This document shows, piece after piece, positions 43,264-52,966 of a stretch of DNA of 64,000 nt. The DNA is from Pedobacter chitinilyticus (GTDB taxonomy: Bacteria; Bacteroidota; Bacteroidia; Sphingobacteriales; Sphingobacteriaceae): assembly GCF_003313385.1 (NCBI RefSeq), contig NZ_QMHN01000001.1, positions 62,001 through 126,000 of the forward strand. Reading direction: 5' to 3'. Numbering within the stretch: position 1 is the stretch's first letter; the number at the start of each line of letters is the position of its first letter. Both the position numbers and the translations under genes were made by a program. Below the pieces are notes generated by a model. It saw nothing but the letters and a program-made list of their open reading frames with translations. It had not been told where the DNA came from and did not search any database.

Positions 43264-43389
43264 ATGAAGTTAGATGGTAAGCTTACTTTATGTAGATGGA
43301 ATTGGGGTTTCACCATAGACAGCCAAATTTATAGACTAACTGCTGATATCCTTGGATATTATTGTACCATATGGAATGGTTTGATTTAA
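43264..43389 (+). CDS. Doubtful 41-residue open frame
   Basis: It begins MKLDGKLTLCRWNWGF and ends just before a terminator. Composition is rich in Trp, Tyr and Cys, unlike a typical small protein. It may be a degraded gene end rather than a gene. Kept only because a hairpin terminator follows directly. Confidence 0.2.
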   Translation: MKLDGKLTLCRWNWGFTIDSQIYRLTADILGYYCTIWNGLI

Positions 43390-43391
43390 AG

Positions 43392-43425
43392 AAGTCGTCA
43401 CCACATCCATGATGACGACTTTTTA
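43392..43425 (+). terminator. Hairpin terminator
   Basis: A 9-bp stem AAGTCGTCA/TGACGACTT (43392-43400, 43413-43421) followed by a T-run. Confidence 0.75.
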
Positions 43426-43733
43426 ATTAACTATTAACTATCCTAAACTTCTACTTTTAGGTTCTCAAAATTAAAAGCTATAAATGAGCTAAAATGTTCC
43501 TACAACACCAAATTCCAATTTAAAGTCAATTCATTTCAGAAGATTAAAAGTAAGGGATAATGATAGGCAGATTTTAGATATACATATCCGAAGATATTGA
43601 TGCGAGGAAATCAAATACCAATATTGGGCTGAAAAAATGTTGTTCGTCTACAAACTGCTGCTTTCTGCGCTTACTATTTATTAACGGCTATTTGTATGCT
43701 CATATTTGAGTTCTATCAGTAAACTCACATATA

Positions 43734-45197
43734 ATGATTAAGATTCTTAAAATATCGCTATGGGTATTTATGATAACCACGAATGCATATGCCCAAAATG
43801 TGATAAAGGTACAATTAGATACCTCATTAAAAGGACCATATACAGGAAGGCTCATCGTGTATCTACAGTCAGATACGAGTAAGGCTTTTGGCGCATCTAA
43901 AGAAGAATGGCCTTCTTATGCCATCAACGTCATAAATTGGAAAACAGGAACACTACAAGTCTTAGATAAGACATCCGATAGCTATCCTAAGGTGATGGAT
44001 GCACTTCCAAAGGGTTATTACAAAATGGTCGCCACTTTGGATACGAATACTAAAGAAAGGTCTTATAGTGCTCCTGGGAACTTATATACCAAATTTGAAC
44101 TAGTGGCCAAGCTCGATAGTGGCCAAACTAAAGCACCAGTGCTAACGTTGACCCACGTCACCAAAGAGAGAAAGTTTGTAGAAAGCACGTTGACCAAAGA
44201 AGTCGTTCTAAAATCAGAGCTGTTAACTAAGTTTAGAAAGGAAGCCATTTTTATGAAAGCAGGTATAGTCTTGCCTGCTTCCTATGAAAGTCAACCACAA
44301 CGTAAATTCCCAGTGGTATATGTCATTCCAGGTTGGACGGGTAACCACCATCAGGCCAACAGCAAATCTCAACATCAAGCTTATGGCGTAGGTGAGGGGC
44401 AGGAAAAGATCTTTGTATTCCTCAATCCCGAAACCCAAACTCCTTTTGGCTTACATGCTTTTGTCGATTCAAGAGTGAACGGACCTTGGGGTTCAGCATT
44501 AATCAATGAACTTATCCCATATTTAGAAAGTCAATTTAGAATAAGTAAAACGCCTGAACATAGATTAATCACTGGACAAAGCTCAGGTGGTTATGGAGCC
44601 ATTTGGTTAGCTTTACATTTTCCCGAAAAATTTGGCGGCTGTTGGGCCACGTCACCTGATCCTGTTGATTTTAGCAGTTTTACAGGCGTGGATATCTATC
44701 AAGATGAAAACTATTTCTATGACCGTAACAAAATGGAGCGAGGCATTGATATCTTTAACGGAAAGCCCAAAACTACCTTGCGGAATACCTTTGTAAAGGA
44801 ACAAGTAGATGGTGATGGTGGCCAACAACAATCATTCGAAGCAGCGTTTGGCTTGCCAGATCACCATGGAAGGCCACAAGCCCTTTTTGATCCAACTACG
44901 GGTAAAATCAATAAAATGGTTGCTAATTCTTGGCGGCCTTATGATCTTGCACTTTATGTGCAACAAAACTGGCCTAAGATCAAGCACTATGTTGATCAAA
45001 AAATTAGAATCTATGTGGGCGAAAATGACAACTATTTATTACAGCATTCAGCCTTGATGTTTGAGAAGAAAATAAAAACCATAGGCGCAGGAATACAAGT
45101 GCAAATGATTAAAAATGCGGATCATTTTAATACACGATTGATGGTCACGCGGACCATTCAAAAAGAAATGGACGAAACGATTGAAAGCATAAAATAA
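43734..45197 (+). CDS. Exported esterase (esterase D/feruloyl-esterase-like alpha/beta hydrolase)
   Basis: 487 residues. Signal peptide (ISLWVFMITTNAYAQ) and an N-terminal beta-rich domain (about 20-165). The alpha/beta hydrolase that follows has KAGIVLPASYESQPQRKFPVVYVIPGW, the nucleophile Ser283 in ITGQSSGGYGA and the catalytic His464 in NADHFN. Enzymes of this class cleave esters such as feruloyl, acetyl or siderophore esters. The SusC/SusD pair lies next, so it could release or process what that pair imports. An own terminator separates it from susC. Confidence 0.87.
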   Translation: MIKILKISLWVFMITTNAYAQNVIKVQLDTSLKGPYTGRLIVYLQSDTSKAFGASKEEWPSYAINVINWKTGTLQVLDKTSDSYPKVMDALPKGYYKMVATLDTNTKERSYSAPGNLYTKFELVAKLDSGQTKAPVLTLTHVTKERKFVESTLTKEVVLKSELLTKFRKEAIFMKAGIVLPASYESQPQRKFPVVYVIPGWTGNHHQANSKSQHQAYGVGEGQEKIFVFLNPETQTPFGLHAFVDSRVNGPWGSALINELIPYLESQFRISKTPEHRLITGQSSGGYGAIWLALHFPEKFGGCWATSPDPVDFSSFTGVDIYQDENYFYDRNKMERGIDIFNGKPKTTLRNTFVKEQVDGDGGQQQSFEAAFGLPDHHGRPQALFDPTTGKINKMVANSWRPYDLALYVQQNWPKIKHYVDQKIRIYVGENDNYLLQHSALMFEKKIKTIGAGIQVQMIKNADHFNTRLMVTRTIQKEMDETIESIK

Positions 45198-45252
45198 GAC
45201 TTCGGTATCAGGAAACATCAATCAAGGTTGGCTTTCCCCAACCATCATATAC

Positions 45253-45287
45253 AAGGTCAATTTGTTTAGCAAGTTGACCTTTTCTTT
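45253..45287 (+). terminator. Terminator behind the esterase
   Basis: An 8-bp stem AAGGTCAA/TTGACCTT (45253-45260, 45274-45281) followed by TTCTTTT. Confidence 0.7.
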
Positions 45288-45436
45288 TGAAAGATCCTTC
45301 ATGATGTGTTTTGATAGCTTCATTATTAGCATGCGCTAAATAGACTTTCCTTACTCAAAAAGGTGGTATAGGAACATTTTAGATTCATTTATCCCTTTAC
45401 CTTTCGATCATCAATTAATTCAATTTATTAAACAGT

Positions 45437-48400
45437 ATGAAAAGAAAAATACTATTACTAATGGTAATGGTCGCTCATGCACTGTTATTGTCTGCTCAAC
45501 AGCGGACCATTACTGGCCGGGTGACTACAAGTGAAGATGGAAAGCCCTTTCCAGGAGCTTCAGTGCGTGTGGTAGGCTCCACTGCTGGGGTACAAACAGA
45601 TGCCCAGGGGCAGTTTACTTTGGTGGTGAATGCTGAAGCAAAAAGCTTAGAATTTTATGCCATTGGCTATGTTCGACAAACCAAAGCAATTAATGCTAGC
45701 GGAGTAGTGAATGTCGCTTTGGAATCTGATGTAAAGAGTTTAACAGAAGTGATGGTGGTAGGCTATGGCACAAAAGCTGTAAAAGATTTTAATGGTGCCA
45801 TTTCCAAAGTTAAAGGAACGGATATTGCCTCACAACCAGTAGAAAGCTTTGATAAGGCCCTATCTGGGAAAACAGCTGGGGTTCAAATTTCAAGTACAGG
45901 AGGAACACTAGCTGACGGTGTTTCTATTCGAATTAGAGGGGTAAACTCTATTTCTACCAGCTCACTTCCGTTAGTGGTAATTGATGGTATACCCGCCAAT
46001 TCAAGAGAGAATCTTAACGTATTGAACGGTGGAAACGGGACCAGGTTTGACCCTTTGGCATTAATCAATACGGCAGATATCGAGTCAATTGAAATATTAA
46101 AAGACGCTGGGGCATCGGTATTGTATGGCTCTAGGGCAGCCAACGGCGTAATTTTAGTGACCACTAAAAAAGGTAAAGCAGGTACATCTCATGTAAGCAT
46201 CAATTCTAAAAACAGTTTTGCCACAGCTTCAAATCTGCCAAATTTAACTAATGGCGATCAATTTAATCTCATTAACAATGAAAAGGCATTTAATAGATAT
46301 GGTGCCGCAGTAGGTACTATTGCTAAGGATAGTGATGTAAATAAAGATGGCATTCCTGATAGAACAGATTGGAACGATTACGTTTTTAGAACTGGAAAAA
46401 CTTCTGATAACTCACTTGCGATCTCGGGGGGCAGTGAAAAAGCGACCTATTATGCATCGTTGCGTTATGCAGATCAAAATGGGATTTTATATGGTAATAA
46501 ACTTCAAACAGGTTCGGTACGAGCAAATGTAGAAGTTAGGCCTGTTAACTGGTTAAAATCGGGTATTGAACTTTCTTATACCAAAACAAGAAACGTTGGG
46601 GTATTAACAGACGGGTATCTTGCAGGCCTTTCGGTTTCTGGATATAATGCCGCGCCAACAGTTTCCCCTTTTAATCCTGATGGTCCAAAAGGCTATAATC
46701 TTACCACTACTGGTGTGGTAGGTTATCTTGGATTGGGTAATAACATCACTTCTTATCAAGGGGTAAGTTTCATCGGAAATAGGGTGTATAATCCGCTTCC
46801 TACGGTAGATTTTCAGCGAAATCAAAATACGCCAGAAAACATTACGGGTAACATCTACTTAGAAGTACAACCTATCAGCGGACTTAAATTGACTTCTAAA
46901 TTCGGTATCGATAACCAAAGTAATTTTGAAGACCAATATTCTCACCCACAAATTGCAGGTTTGGGTGCTACCTTTAATGGTTTAGTACAGGATGTGCACT
47001 TAACCGTTAACCAGTGGGTATGGCAAAACTACTTAAACTACGATAAAACAATCGCTGGGCAACACAGGATTAGCATTGGTGCAGGTACAGAATATCAATA
47101 TACCCGTCAACGTTCGATGTATACCTACGCCGCAGATTTCGCTGATCCATTTTTCAATGAGATCATCTCAGGTACATTTGCGGCTACTGATCTAGGGTCA
47201 GATGGTAATATCATTTCAAACGGATTAGAATCATATTTCGGTCGCTTATCATATATCTATAACGACAGATACTTTGTGGAAGGTGCAGTAAGATCAGATG
47301 CGTTCTCAGAGTTTGGCATAGACAAGAGATGGGGCACTTTCCCTAGTGTATCCCTCGGATGGATAGCTAGCCAGGAAGGATTTCTTAAAGACAGTAAGTA
47401 CATCAATTATTTAAAAATCAGAGGTAGCTACGGAAAAGTGGGTAACTCCAGAGGTGTACCTTCCTATGCTTCGTTAACACTATATGGTGGTGCTAACTAT
47501 GCTAGCTTAAACGGATTTGGAAGTGCTCAAGTGGGTAACCCAGGTTTGCATTGGGAAACCTCTAAAAAATTCAATATCGGCTTTGACGCCAATATGATTA
47601 CGAGTAGGATAGGGCTTACTGTCGATTATTTCAATACCAATATCTCAGGCCTTATTTTGGCCGCCCCAGTATTACATACGGCGGGTGTTCCAGGTTCATC
47701 AGTGGTAACCAATATTGGTTCTATGAAAAATTCAGGGATCGAAATTACATTGAATACCACCAATATCAAAAAGGAAAATTTTTCATGGACCTCTTCGCTC
47801 AATTTTACAGGTATCAGAAACAGGGTAACGGGTTTAGTAGCTAGTAACAATAATGCCGATATTGTTTCTTCTTCAACAGTGGCCAGTATTGGCAGAGCCT
47901 TGGGAACTTATAAAATGATCCAGTGGGCAGGGGTAGATCCAGCAACAGGTTACCCAATGTGGTACGCGGCCGATGGGAAAACCAAGAAAATATGGAACCA
48001 GCAAACGCAAAAGTACATGCTTGAGAATGGAACTACAACTTCATTAGGCGCTGCCGATCAAGTGTATTTGGAAGGAAAAACAGGAGTGCCTAAATGGTAT
48101 GGTGGTTTTGATAACACTTTTACCTATAAAAACTGGGATCTGGGGCTTTCCATGGTATATCAGGGTGGAAACTACCTGTACAACACCACTTATTCTTCAA
48201 TGATGACCAATACCTTTCAGAATAACGATGCCAGAATTCTTGAACGCTGGACGGCTCCTGGACAGATTACTAATGTACCACGCTTGTACATGTTGGATCA
48301 AACCGCGAACCAAACTTCAACCAGATTTTTGGAGAAAGGAGATTTCTTAAGAATGAGAACCATTTCATTAGGCTATAAATTAGAAGACAGGTGGGTAAAG

Positions 48401-48586
48401 AAAATGGGCTTTGGTAACATACGCGTATCTGGTCAGGTCTACAACGCATTCATCATCACCGGCTATAGTGGGATAGATCCAGAAGTAAACTATAATAGGA
48501 ACAATTCTAACCTAGCGGTAGGTTTTGATAACAGAGGTATTCCACAGCCAAGAACCTACACCATTAATCTATCCGCAACACTTTAA
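45437..48586 (+). CDS. SusC/RagA family TonB-linked outer-membrane protein
   Basis: 1049 residues. Signal peptide (KILLLMVMVAHALLLSAQQ), CarboxypepD_reg domain (RTITGRVTTSEDGKPFPGASV), TonB box region (SLTEVMVVGYGT), plug (KALSGKTAGVQISSTGG; IRIRGVNSIST; IEILKDAGASVLYGSRAANGVILVTTKKG), then the long barrel to TYTINLSATL. It is the import channel of a SusCD pair, and the SusD partner starts 10 bp later. No glycosidase, sulfatase, protease, sigma/anti-sigma or hybrid regulator lies beside it, so the substrate cannot be named. Confidence 0.95.
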   Translation: MKRKILLLMVMVAHALLLSAQQRTITGRVTTSEDGKPFPGASVRVVGSTAGVQTDAQGQFTLVVNAEAKSLEFYAIGYVRQTKAINASGVVNVALESDVKSLTEVMVVGYGTKAVKDFNGAISKVKGTDIASQPVESFDKALSGKTAGVQISSTGGTLADGVSIRIRGVNSISTSSLPLVVIDGIPANSRENLNVLNGGNGTRFDPLALINTADIESIEILKDAGASVLYGSRAANGVILVTTKKGKAGTSHVSINSKNSFATASNLPNLTNGDQFNLINNEKAFNRYGAAVGTIAKDSDVNKDGIPDRTDWNDYVFRTGKTSDNSLAISGGSEKATYYASLRYADQNGILYGNKLQTGSVRANVEVRPVNWLKSGIELSYTKTRNVGVLTDGYLAGLSVSGYNAAPTVSPFNPDGPKGYNLTTTGVVGYLGLGNNITSYQGVSFIGNRVYNPLPTVDFQRNQNTPENITGNIYLEVQPISGLKLTSKFGIDNQSNFEDQYSHPQIAGLGATFNGLVQDVHLTVNQWVWQNYLNYDKTIAGQHRISIGAGTEYQYTRQRSMYTYAADFADPFFNEIISGTFAATDLGSDGNIISNGLESYFGRLSYIYNDRYFVEGAVRSDAFSEFGIDKRWGTFPSVSLGWIASQEGFLKDSKYINYLKIRGSYGKVGNSRGVPSYASLTLYGGANYASLNGFGSAQVGNPGLHWETSKKFNIGFDANMITSRIGLTVDYFNTNISGLILAAPVLHTAGVPGSSVVTNIGSMKNSGIEITLNTTNIKKENFSWTSSLNFTGIRNRVTGLVASNNNADIVSSSTVASIGRALGTYKMIQWAGVDPATGYPMWYAADGKTKKIWNQQTQKYMLENGTTTSLGAADQVYLEGKTGVPKWYGGFDNTFTYKNWDLGLSMVYQGGNYLYNTTYSSMMTNTFQNNDARILERWTAPGQITNVPRLYMLDQTANQTSTRFLEKGDFLRMRTISLGYKLEDRWVKKMGFGNIRVSGQVYNAFIITGYSGIDPEVNYNRNNSNLAVGFDNRGIPQPRTYTINLSATL

Positions 48587-48596
48587 TAACACAATC

Positions 48597-50006
48597 ATGA
48601 TCAAAAAATATTTTAACACAAAAATCGGTTTCGGTTTAGTTTGTGGGATACTGGTTTTAACGAGCTCATGTCAAAAGGAAATTTTTGAGGACCCCATTAA
48701 CAGTTTGTCTCCACAAGCGGCTTTTGAAACGGCCGAACGCGTAGAGAAGTCAGCCATTGGCATGTACAATGCACTACAAAATGCCAACTTTTTTGGGGGA
48801 CGGGTTTTAATTTATGCAGATATCAGAGCAACTGACGTCAATCCGCCAACCTACTTCGGAAGCCTTCCACAGTTTACTTCGGTAACTTCTTCAGAAACCA
48901 ATACACAATTGGCTTGGCAGGGAGCCTACGCCAGTATCGGTGAAGCTAATCTCTTCATGAAAAATTTAGAGGCCGCAAAAAATGTAGTATCGGCAAATAA
49001 GGCTGAACAATATATTGGAGAAGCCAAGTTTATCAGGGCGCTTTGTTATTTCTATTTGGTGAACCTATGGGCGCAGCCTTACAAGTTCACCGCAAATGCC
49101 ACACACTTAGGTGTTCCTTTGGTACTCAAATCTGTAGAAGATCCCTTTAGTGCTGAAAATCAATTGCCTCGCGCTACGGTGGCAGAAGTATATACTCAGA
49201 TAGAAAATGACCTGCTAGCTGCCGAAAATCAATTGCCAAACGATTACGGAGATCCTAGTTTCTCGGACATCACCAGAGCAACCAAAGCGGCAGCACGAGC
49301 ATTATTGGCCAGAGTGTATCTTTATAAAGGTGATTACACTAAAGCCATAACCTTTGCCGATAAAGTAATAACCGCCAATAAATATGGGCTAAATGATGAT
49401 CCAGCGACTACTTTCAAAACCTATAACAGCAAAGAAAGTATCTTTTCAATAGGGATGAGCGTATCAGATAATCCCAATACCAACAATGCCCTTGGTCAAC
49501 ATTATGGAGCTACCAAAAGAGGGGATATCAATATCAGTGCAGAATACATAGGCCTTTTAGATCAAACGAAAGATTTACGCTTCAAAAATCTTGTTCAACA
49601 AGTTGCGGGCTCTTATTGGACACTTAAATATCCTGCTACCGAAAGCTGGGTGCCTGTATTACGATATGCAGAAATTTTGCTGATTAAAGCGGAAGCGCTG
49701 GCTTATCTTGCCACCACGGTCGATCCTAATGCGGTAGCGCTGGTGAACGTCATCAGAGGTAGGTCGCTTGCCGATATCATCGCACCAACAACGAAGGCAG
49801 ATTTGATTGAGCTTATTCTTAAAGAAAGAAGATTGGAGCTTGCTTTTGAAGGGCAAGGCATATTCGATTTTTTGAGGACAGGAAGAGGAATTCCTGCACA
49901 TAGCATCATTGCCGAACAACCTTACGGTTCTGACTACGTAATACTACCGATTCCTTTATATGACTTGCAGAAGAACCCTAAGTTAGTTCCAAACAAAGGA
50001 TATTAG
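48597..50006 (+). CDS. SusD/RagB family nutrient-binding lipoprotein
   Basis: 469 residues from the ATG at 48597. A lipoprotein signal with Cys25 (LVLTSSCQKE) is followed by the helical TPR-based SusD fold: KYIGEAKFIRALCYFYLVNLWAQ-type wording near residue 140, VYLYKGDYTKAITFADKVI, and the C-terminal RYAEILLIKAEAL and ILKERRLELAFEGQGIFDFLRTG. It forms the lid of the SusC channel at the cell surface. The open frame runs back to 48525 inside susC, but only the lipoprotein start makes sense. Confidence 0.95.
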   Translation: MIKKYFNTKIGFGLVCGILVLTSSCQKEIFEDPINSLSPQAAFETAERVEKSAIGMYNALQNANFFGGRVLIYADIRATDVNPPTYFGSLPQFTSVTSSETNTQLAWQGAYASIGEANLFMKNLEAAKNVVSANKAEQYIGEAKFIRALCYFYLVNLWAQPYKFTANATHLGVPLVLKSVEDPFSAENQLPRATVAEVYTQIENDLLAAENQLPNDYGDPSFSDITRATKAAARALLARVYLYKGDYTKAITFADKVITANKYGLNDDPATTFKTYNSKESIFSIGMSVSDNPNTNNALGQHYGATKRGDINISAEYIGLLDQTKDLRFKNLVQQVAGSYWTLKYPATESWVPVLRYAEILLIKAEALAYLATTVDPNAVALVNVIRGRSLADIIAPTTKADLIELILKERRLELAFEGQGIFDFLRTGRGIPAHSIIAEQPYGSDYVILPIPLYDLQKNPKLVPNKGY

Positions 50007-50029
50007 AAGAGAAAAATCAATATAGTAAA

Positions 50030-50072
50030 TGGCCAAACAGTCTCTTAAGTGGGCGTTTGGTCATTTCTTTTT
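50030..50072 (+). terminator. Terminator behind susD
   Basis: TGGCCAAAC pairs with GTTTGGTCA (with a wobble pair), followed by TTTCTTTTTT. Confidence 0.6.
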
Positions 50073-50125
50073 TAAAGGATTGGCCAAGTTTGGTTAGTAA
50101 AGGTGAATTTAATTAACACAAAGAA

Positions 50126-50542
50126 ATGAATAAAAAAGAAATCGTTTTAACATTTATCGAAAACGTATGGAATAGAAACAAGGTGGAAGAATTGGAAAGT
50201 TATCTGAGTCCCCATTTTGTAGATCACTCACTGCCCAAAGGCTTTCCTAACAATATGGAAGGTACTAAAAAGTGGATCAAAGCAACTGGTATGTCGTTTC
50301 AGCACCGAACAATGGTAGAAGATATGATCGCAGAAGACAATAAAGTATTCATCAGAATTACCATGAAACTGAAACATGTAGGGGAGTGGAGAAATTATCC
50401 AGCTACTGGGTTAGAAATATCCACTACAGGCTATAGATTTTTTGAATTTCTAGAAGATAAAATCATTAATCAATGGGCATCAATAGACGGTAATGTAATT
50501 GAGCAGGCTATTGCCGGCACTACGCATACCTGTAATAAGTAA
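50126..50542 (+). CDS. SnoaL-like ester-cyclase family protein
   Basis: 138 residues with the SnoaL/NTF2-like cone fold. IVLTFIENVWNRNKVEELESYLSPHFVDHS is the typical opening, and YPATGLEISTTGYRFFEFLEDKIINQWASID the typical end. Soluble. Functions in this family range from polyketide cyclases to detoxifying hydrolases; nothing here is specific. Single gene. Confidence 0.88.
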   Translation: MNKKEIVLTFIENVWNRNKVEELESYLSPHFVDHSLPKGFPNNMEGTKKWIKATGMSFQHRTMVEDMIAEDNKVFIRITMKLKHVGEWRNYPATGLEISTTGYRFFEFLEDKIINQWASIDGNVIEQAIAGTTHTCNK

Positions 50543-50564
50543 TGATGATTGCTGTTGATATGAT

Positions 50565-51107
50565 TTAAAAAATACAGTATTTTTCAATAAGCTGTTGGTC
50601 GATTTCCTTCCATTGGGCAGCTTTGTTCAATAAAGTCATTAATGGAGATAATAGCGATAAGATACCCGCTTGGTTCATGTCACTCATTTTACTCACCACA
50701 GCAAGTTCAACTAGGCTAAGAGGGATACCTTTTTGATTTGTTTTTCCGTCTGATGCTAATCCGTAAAGAATGGAAAGCGCATTTTCAAAACCTTCATGCC
50801 CAGGTTTGATAATTGTAGTAAAATGTACTGGATGATCGGACTCATTAATGAATCGATGTACTTTTCCTTTTTTCACGACAAACTGCTCACCAGCTTTCAG
50901 TTTGATTTTTTGATTGCGAAGGCATAAAGTAAGTTCACCTTGATGCACAATGAATTGTTCATCGAAATTTCGATGGTAATGCATGGGCGTTCCGCCTTTA
51001 GGCATTAGCTTAACTTCTAGTTCACTAAATTCTCCGTTAGTCTCACTTGAAGTCTGTATAAAGGTGACCTCATCTTTTATAATGGGATTGATAATCGTTC
51101 TATTCAT
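50565..51107 (-). CDS. Cupin-domain protein
   Basis: 180 residues with a central cupin barrel. GGTPMHYHRNFDEQFIVHQGEL supplies two histidines and a glutamate in the G(X)5HXH(X)3-4E pattern (metal site), and FVVKKGKVHRFINESDHPVHF supplies the second motif histidine. The C-terminal third (SLVELAVVSKMSDMNQAGIL) is helical. Probably a metal-binding sensor or small-molecule enzyme. Upstream, a weak LytTR-like arrangement (GTCTAC and ATCTGC, 25 bp apart) lies 60 bp before the start. Confidence 0.8.
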   Translation of the reverse strand: MNRTIINPIIKDEVTFIQTSSETNGEFSELEVKLMPKGGTPMHYHRNFDEQFIVHQGELTLCLRNQKIKLKAGEQFVVKKGKVHRFINESDHPVHFTTIIKPGHEGFENALSILYGLASDGKTNQKGIPLSLVELAVVSKMSDMNQAGILSLLSPLMTLLNKAAQWKEIDQQLIEKYCIF

Positions 51108-51412
51108 AACGTTGGGAATATTAAGACTGGTAATGATAGGAGAACAATAAGCTGTTTATCACTTCTGTAGACATACAGCCCAAATATGAAGGCAGATAGC
51201 AAATATGATGAGGTGAACAAAGTACTGTCCACATATTAAATACCTTATGGCATCTGGTAGCTTTTTAACAGCTGTCTATCTATTTATATGCACCATCTGT
51301 CTACCATTACGAATCAAGAGTTTAATAGTCATCAGTTTTGTAGGCTGTTTTAAAAGACAGTGATCAAATACGTTGATGTAAATGTTTTGAAAATAAAGCA
51401 AAGAATGACAAG
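51108..51412. other. Divergent intergenic region with regulatory sites
   Basis: 305 bp between the cupin gene (minus) and the ZU5-like lipoprotein gene (plus). Holds LytTR-type site 3 and the weak 25-bp-spaced pair on the minus strand (51167-51172 and 51192-51197). Otherwise no structure. Confidence 0.5.
51278..51304 (+). promoter_or_regulatory. Predicted LytTR-type tandem site 3
   Basis: ATCTAT (51278) and GTCTAC (51299), 21 bp apart, both RTCKAY. An additional GTCTAT lies 4 bp upstream (51274), the same overlap seen at sites 5 and 6. 114 bp before the start at 51413. Confidence 0.55.
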
Positions 51413-52675
51413 ATGAAAAAGAGAGTAAACTGGATTTTTATATTGCTGATGGTGGTAGCAATATCCGCGTGTAAAAAGAAGAATGAAAAACCTAATGATC
51501 CATTACCAGATACTGAAATTCCAGGAGCGGTAAAAACCAAGCATGGCGAAGTTGTAGGTACAGCTACACAAAAAATAATAGGAGCGGCGGGTGGTGAAGT
51601 AACCGTGCCCAACACCACGGTGAAGTTGGTGATCCCAGCAGGAGCAATTGACGGAGATGTAAATTTCAGTGTCCAAGAAGTATCCAGAACTTTGGCTGAC
51701 GGAGCGGTTGGCACTACTTACAGATTTTTGCCAGAAAATGTGACGTTTAAGCAGGATGTCCAAATCACTATGCCTTATTATAGTAGTAGTAACATGATTC
51801 CTTCTAGATTGCGTTTAGCTTATCAAGACAAAAATGGATATTGGCATAAAGCGAAGGATGCGATAGTTGACTATTACAAGGAAACGGTTACCGTTAAAAC
51901 TCGCCATTTTAGTGATTGGGTAGCCATTTCAGATATTTACATTAAAAATACAGGTAAAGAAAATTTAGAAAAGGGCGAAAGCACTGAGTTGCAAGTTTGT
52001 TTTATGCCGACCAAAGAAAGTCCCGATAATGATGATTTATTGGCTCCAACTGTAAAAATAGAAGATGTAAAGGTAAAGGAGTGGCGTTTTTGGGGAACTA
52101 GCACACTTGATAGGGGTAAATTAGTGGGAGGAGCTGCAGCTTCGAATACCTATGTTGCACCTGCGGCGGCGCCTAAATCATTGATGAGGATTTACGTAGA
52201 GGCCGTATTATTTCCGCTTGAACCAGGAAAAACGGAAACGGTGTTAAGATTTAGCGATATTGTGGTGCTTTCCGAAGAGTATTGCATATATCAAATCGGA
52301 AATAGCTCAAGTTGGGCTGGTGATGAAAAAGTAGATGTTTGGAGTGGTGGTGGAATGTACGTTAATTTTTATGGAAGTTCAGGTGGGGCCAGAGTACACT
52401 TCGAAGCCCCAGATGAAAATACTGGATTGAAGGTGTTTGGAGAGAAAGTATTGATTACTTTCAACTCGGGGAGTCAGTATTTTTCTTCTACCTATACCGC
52501 ATGCAATTCGACTGAACCATTGTACGAAAAAGGCGATATTGTAGTGATAGGTACAAAAGATGGATTAGTTTCTGGAGATGCTAAAGGCAACTTGCGTCCC
52601 AAAACTGCTGGCACTGCCTATTGTTTTGGGAATGCAATACCGTTTAGCGCTAAATTTAGATACAGGAAAAAATAA
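51413..52675 (+). CDS. Lipoprotein with ZU5-like domain
   Basis: 420 residues. Lipoprotein signal with Cys20 (LLMVVAISACKKK). Residues about 55-130 (IIGAAGGEVTVPNTTVKLVIPAGAIDGDVNFSVQEVS) resemble a ZU5 domain, a beta-sandwich seen in exported bacterial adhesion-like proteins. The remainder is beta-rich, with DKNGYWHKAKDAIVDYYKETVTVKTRHFSDWVAISD in the middle. Probably surface or periplasmic, anchored to the membrane. First of a run of envelope lipoprotein genes and preceded by a LytTR-type site. Confidence 0.8.
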   Translation: MKKRVNWIFILLMVVAISACKKKNEKPNDPLPDTEIPGAVKTKHGEVVGTATQKIIGAAGGEVTVPNTTVKLVIPAGAIDGDVNFSVQEVSRTLADGAVGTTYRFLPENVTFKQDVQITMPYYSSSNMIPSRLRLAYQDKNGYWHKAKDAIVDYYKETVTVKTRHFSDWVAISDIYIKNTGKENLEKGESTELQVCFMPTKESPDNDDLLAPTVKIEDVKVKEWRFWGTSTLDRGKLVGGAAASNTYVAPAAAPKSLMRIYVEAVLFPLEPGKTETVLRFSDIVVLSEEYCIYQIGNSSSWAGDEKVDVWSGGGMYVNFYGSSGGARVHFEAPDENTGLKVFGEKVLITFNSGSQYFSSTYTACNSTEPLYEKGDIVVIGTKDGLVSGDAKGNLRPKTAGTAYCFGNAIPFSAKFRYRKK

Positions 52676-52737
52676 AACGAATCTTGAATAATAAGTGATC
52701 CAGGCAATAACATTTAGTAGATGGATCATGAACTCGC

Positions 52738-52772
52738 AAAAGCAGTCTGTTATATATAATAGGCTGCTTTTT
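52738..52772 (+). terminator. Terminator behind the ZU5-like lipoprotein gene
   Basis: AAAGCAG...CTGCTTTTT arms around a TATATATAA loop region, with T-run. Confidence 0.65.
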
Positions 52773-52881
52773 GTATAGATAAGCAACGAATAAATACATT
52801 GAAAATAGCGGCCTCTTGCGGCAAAAATGTTCTTGTAACACCAGATCTTTTTACTTCTCGGGATTGAATTAGAGCCCCTCG

Positions 52882-52908
52882 GTCGATCTTTATATGCCTT
52901 TTGTCTAC
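52882..52908 (+). promoter_or_regulatory. Predicted LytTR-type tandem site 4
   Basis: GTCGAT (52882) and GTCTAC (52903), exactly 21 bp apart. The second half-site ends 5 bp before the TTG of a promoter, the position expected for an activator. Confidence 0.65.
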
Positions 52909-52913
52909 GTTTC

Positions 52914-52944
52914 TTGGCCCGCCTGTTTGGTCAATTTAATTTTG
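52914..52944 (+). promoter_or_regulatory. Promoter of the 52,967 lipoprotein gene
   Basis: TTGG, 19 bp, then TAATTTTG (52937-52944): near-consensus, 22 bp before the ATG, directly behind site 4. Confidence 0.6.
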
Positions 52945-52966
52945 CATAAATAACAACGGAAGAAAT

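Larger units (their letters stand above)
43205..43733. other. Non-coding gap with one hairpin and a doubtful small frame
   Basis: Holds the small frame at 43264-43389, the terminator at 43392-43421 and a single GTTCGTCTACAAAC half-site (43642-43655) without a clear partner. Otherwise nothing recognised. Confidence 0.5.

Noticed and set aside
43642..43655. GTTCGTCTACAAAC, a strong LytTR-like half-site before the esterase
   Set aside because: No fitting partner 21 bp to either side (TGGGCT and GCGCTT); a single half-site is not enough.
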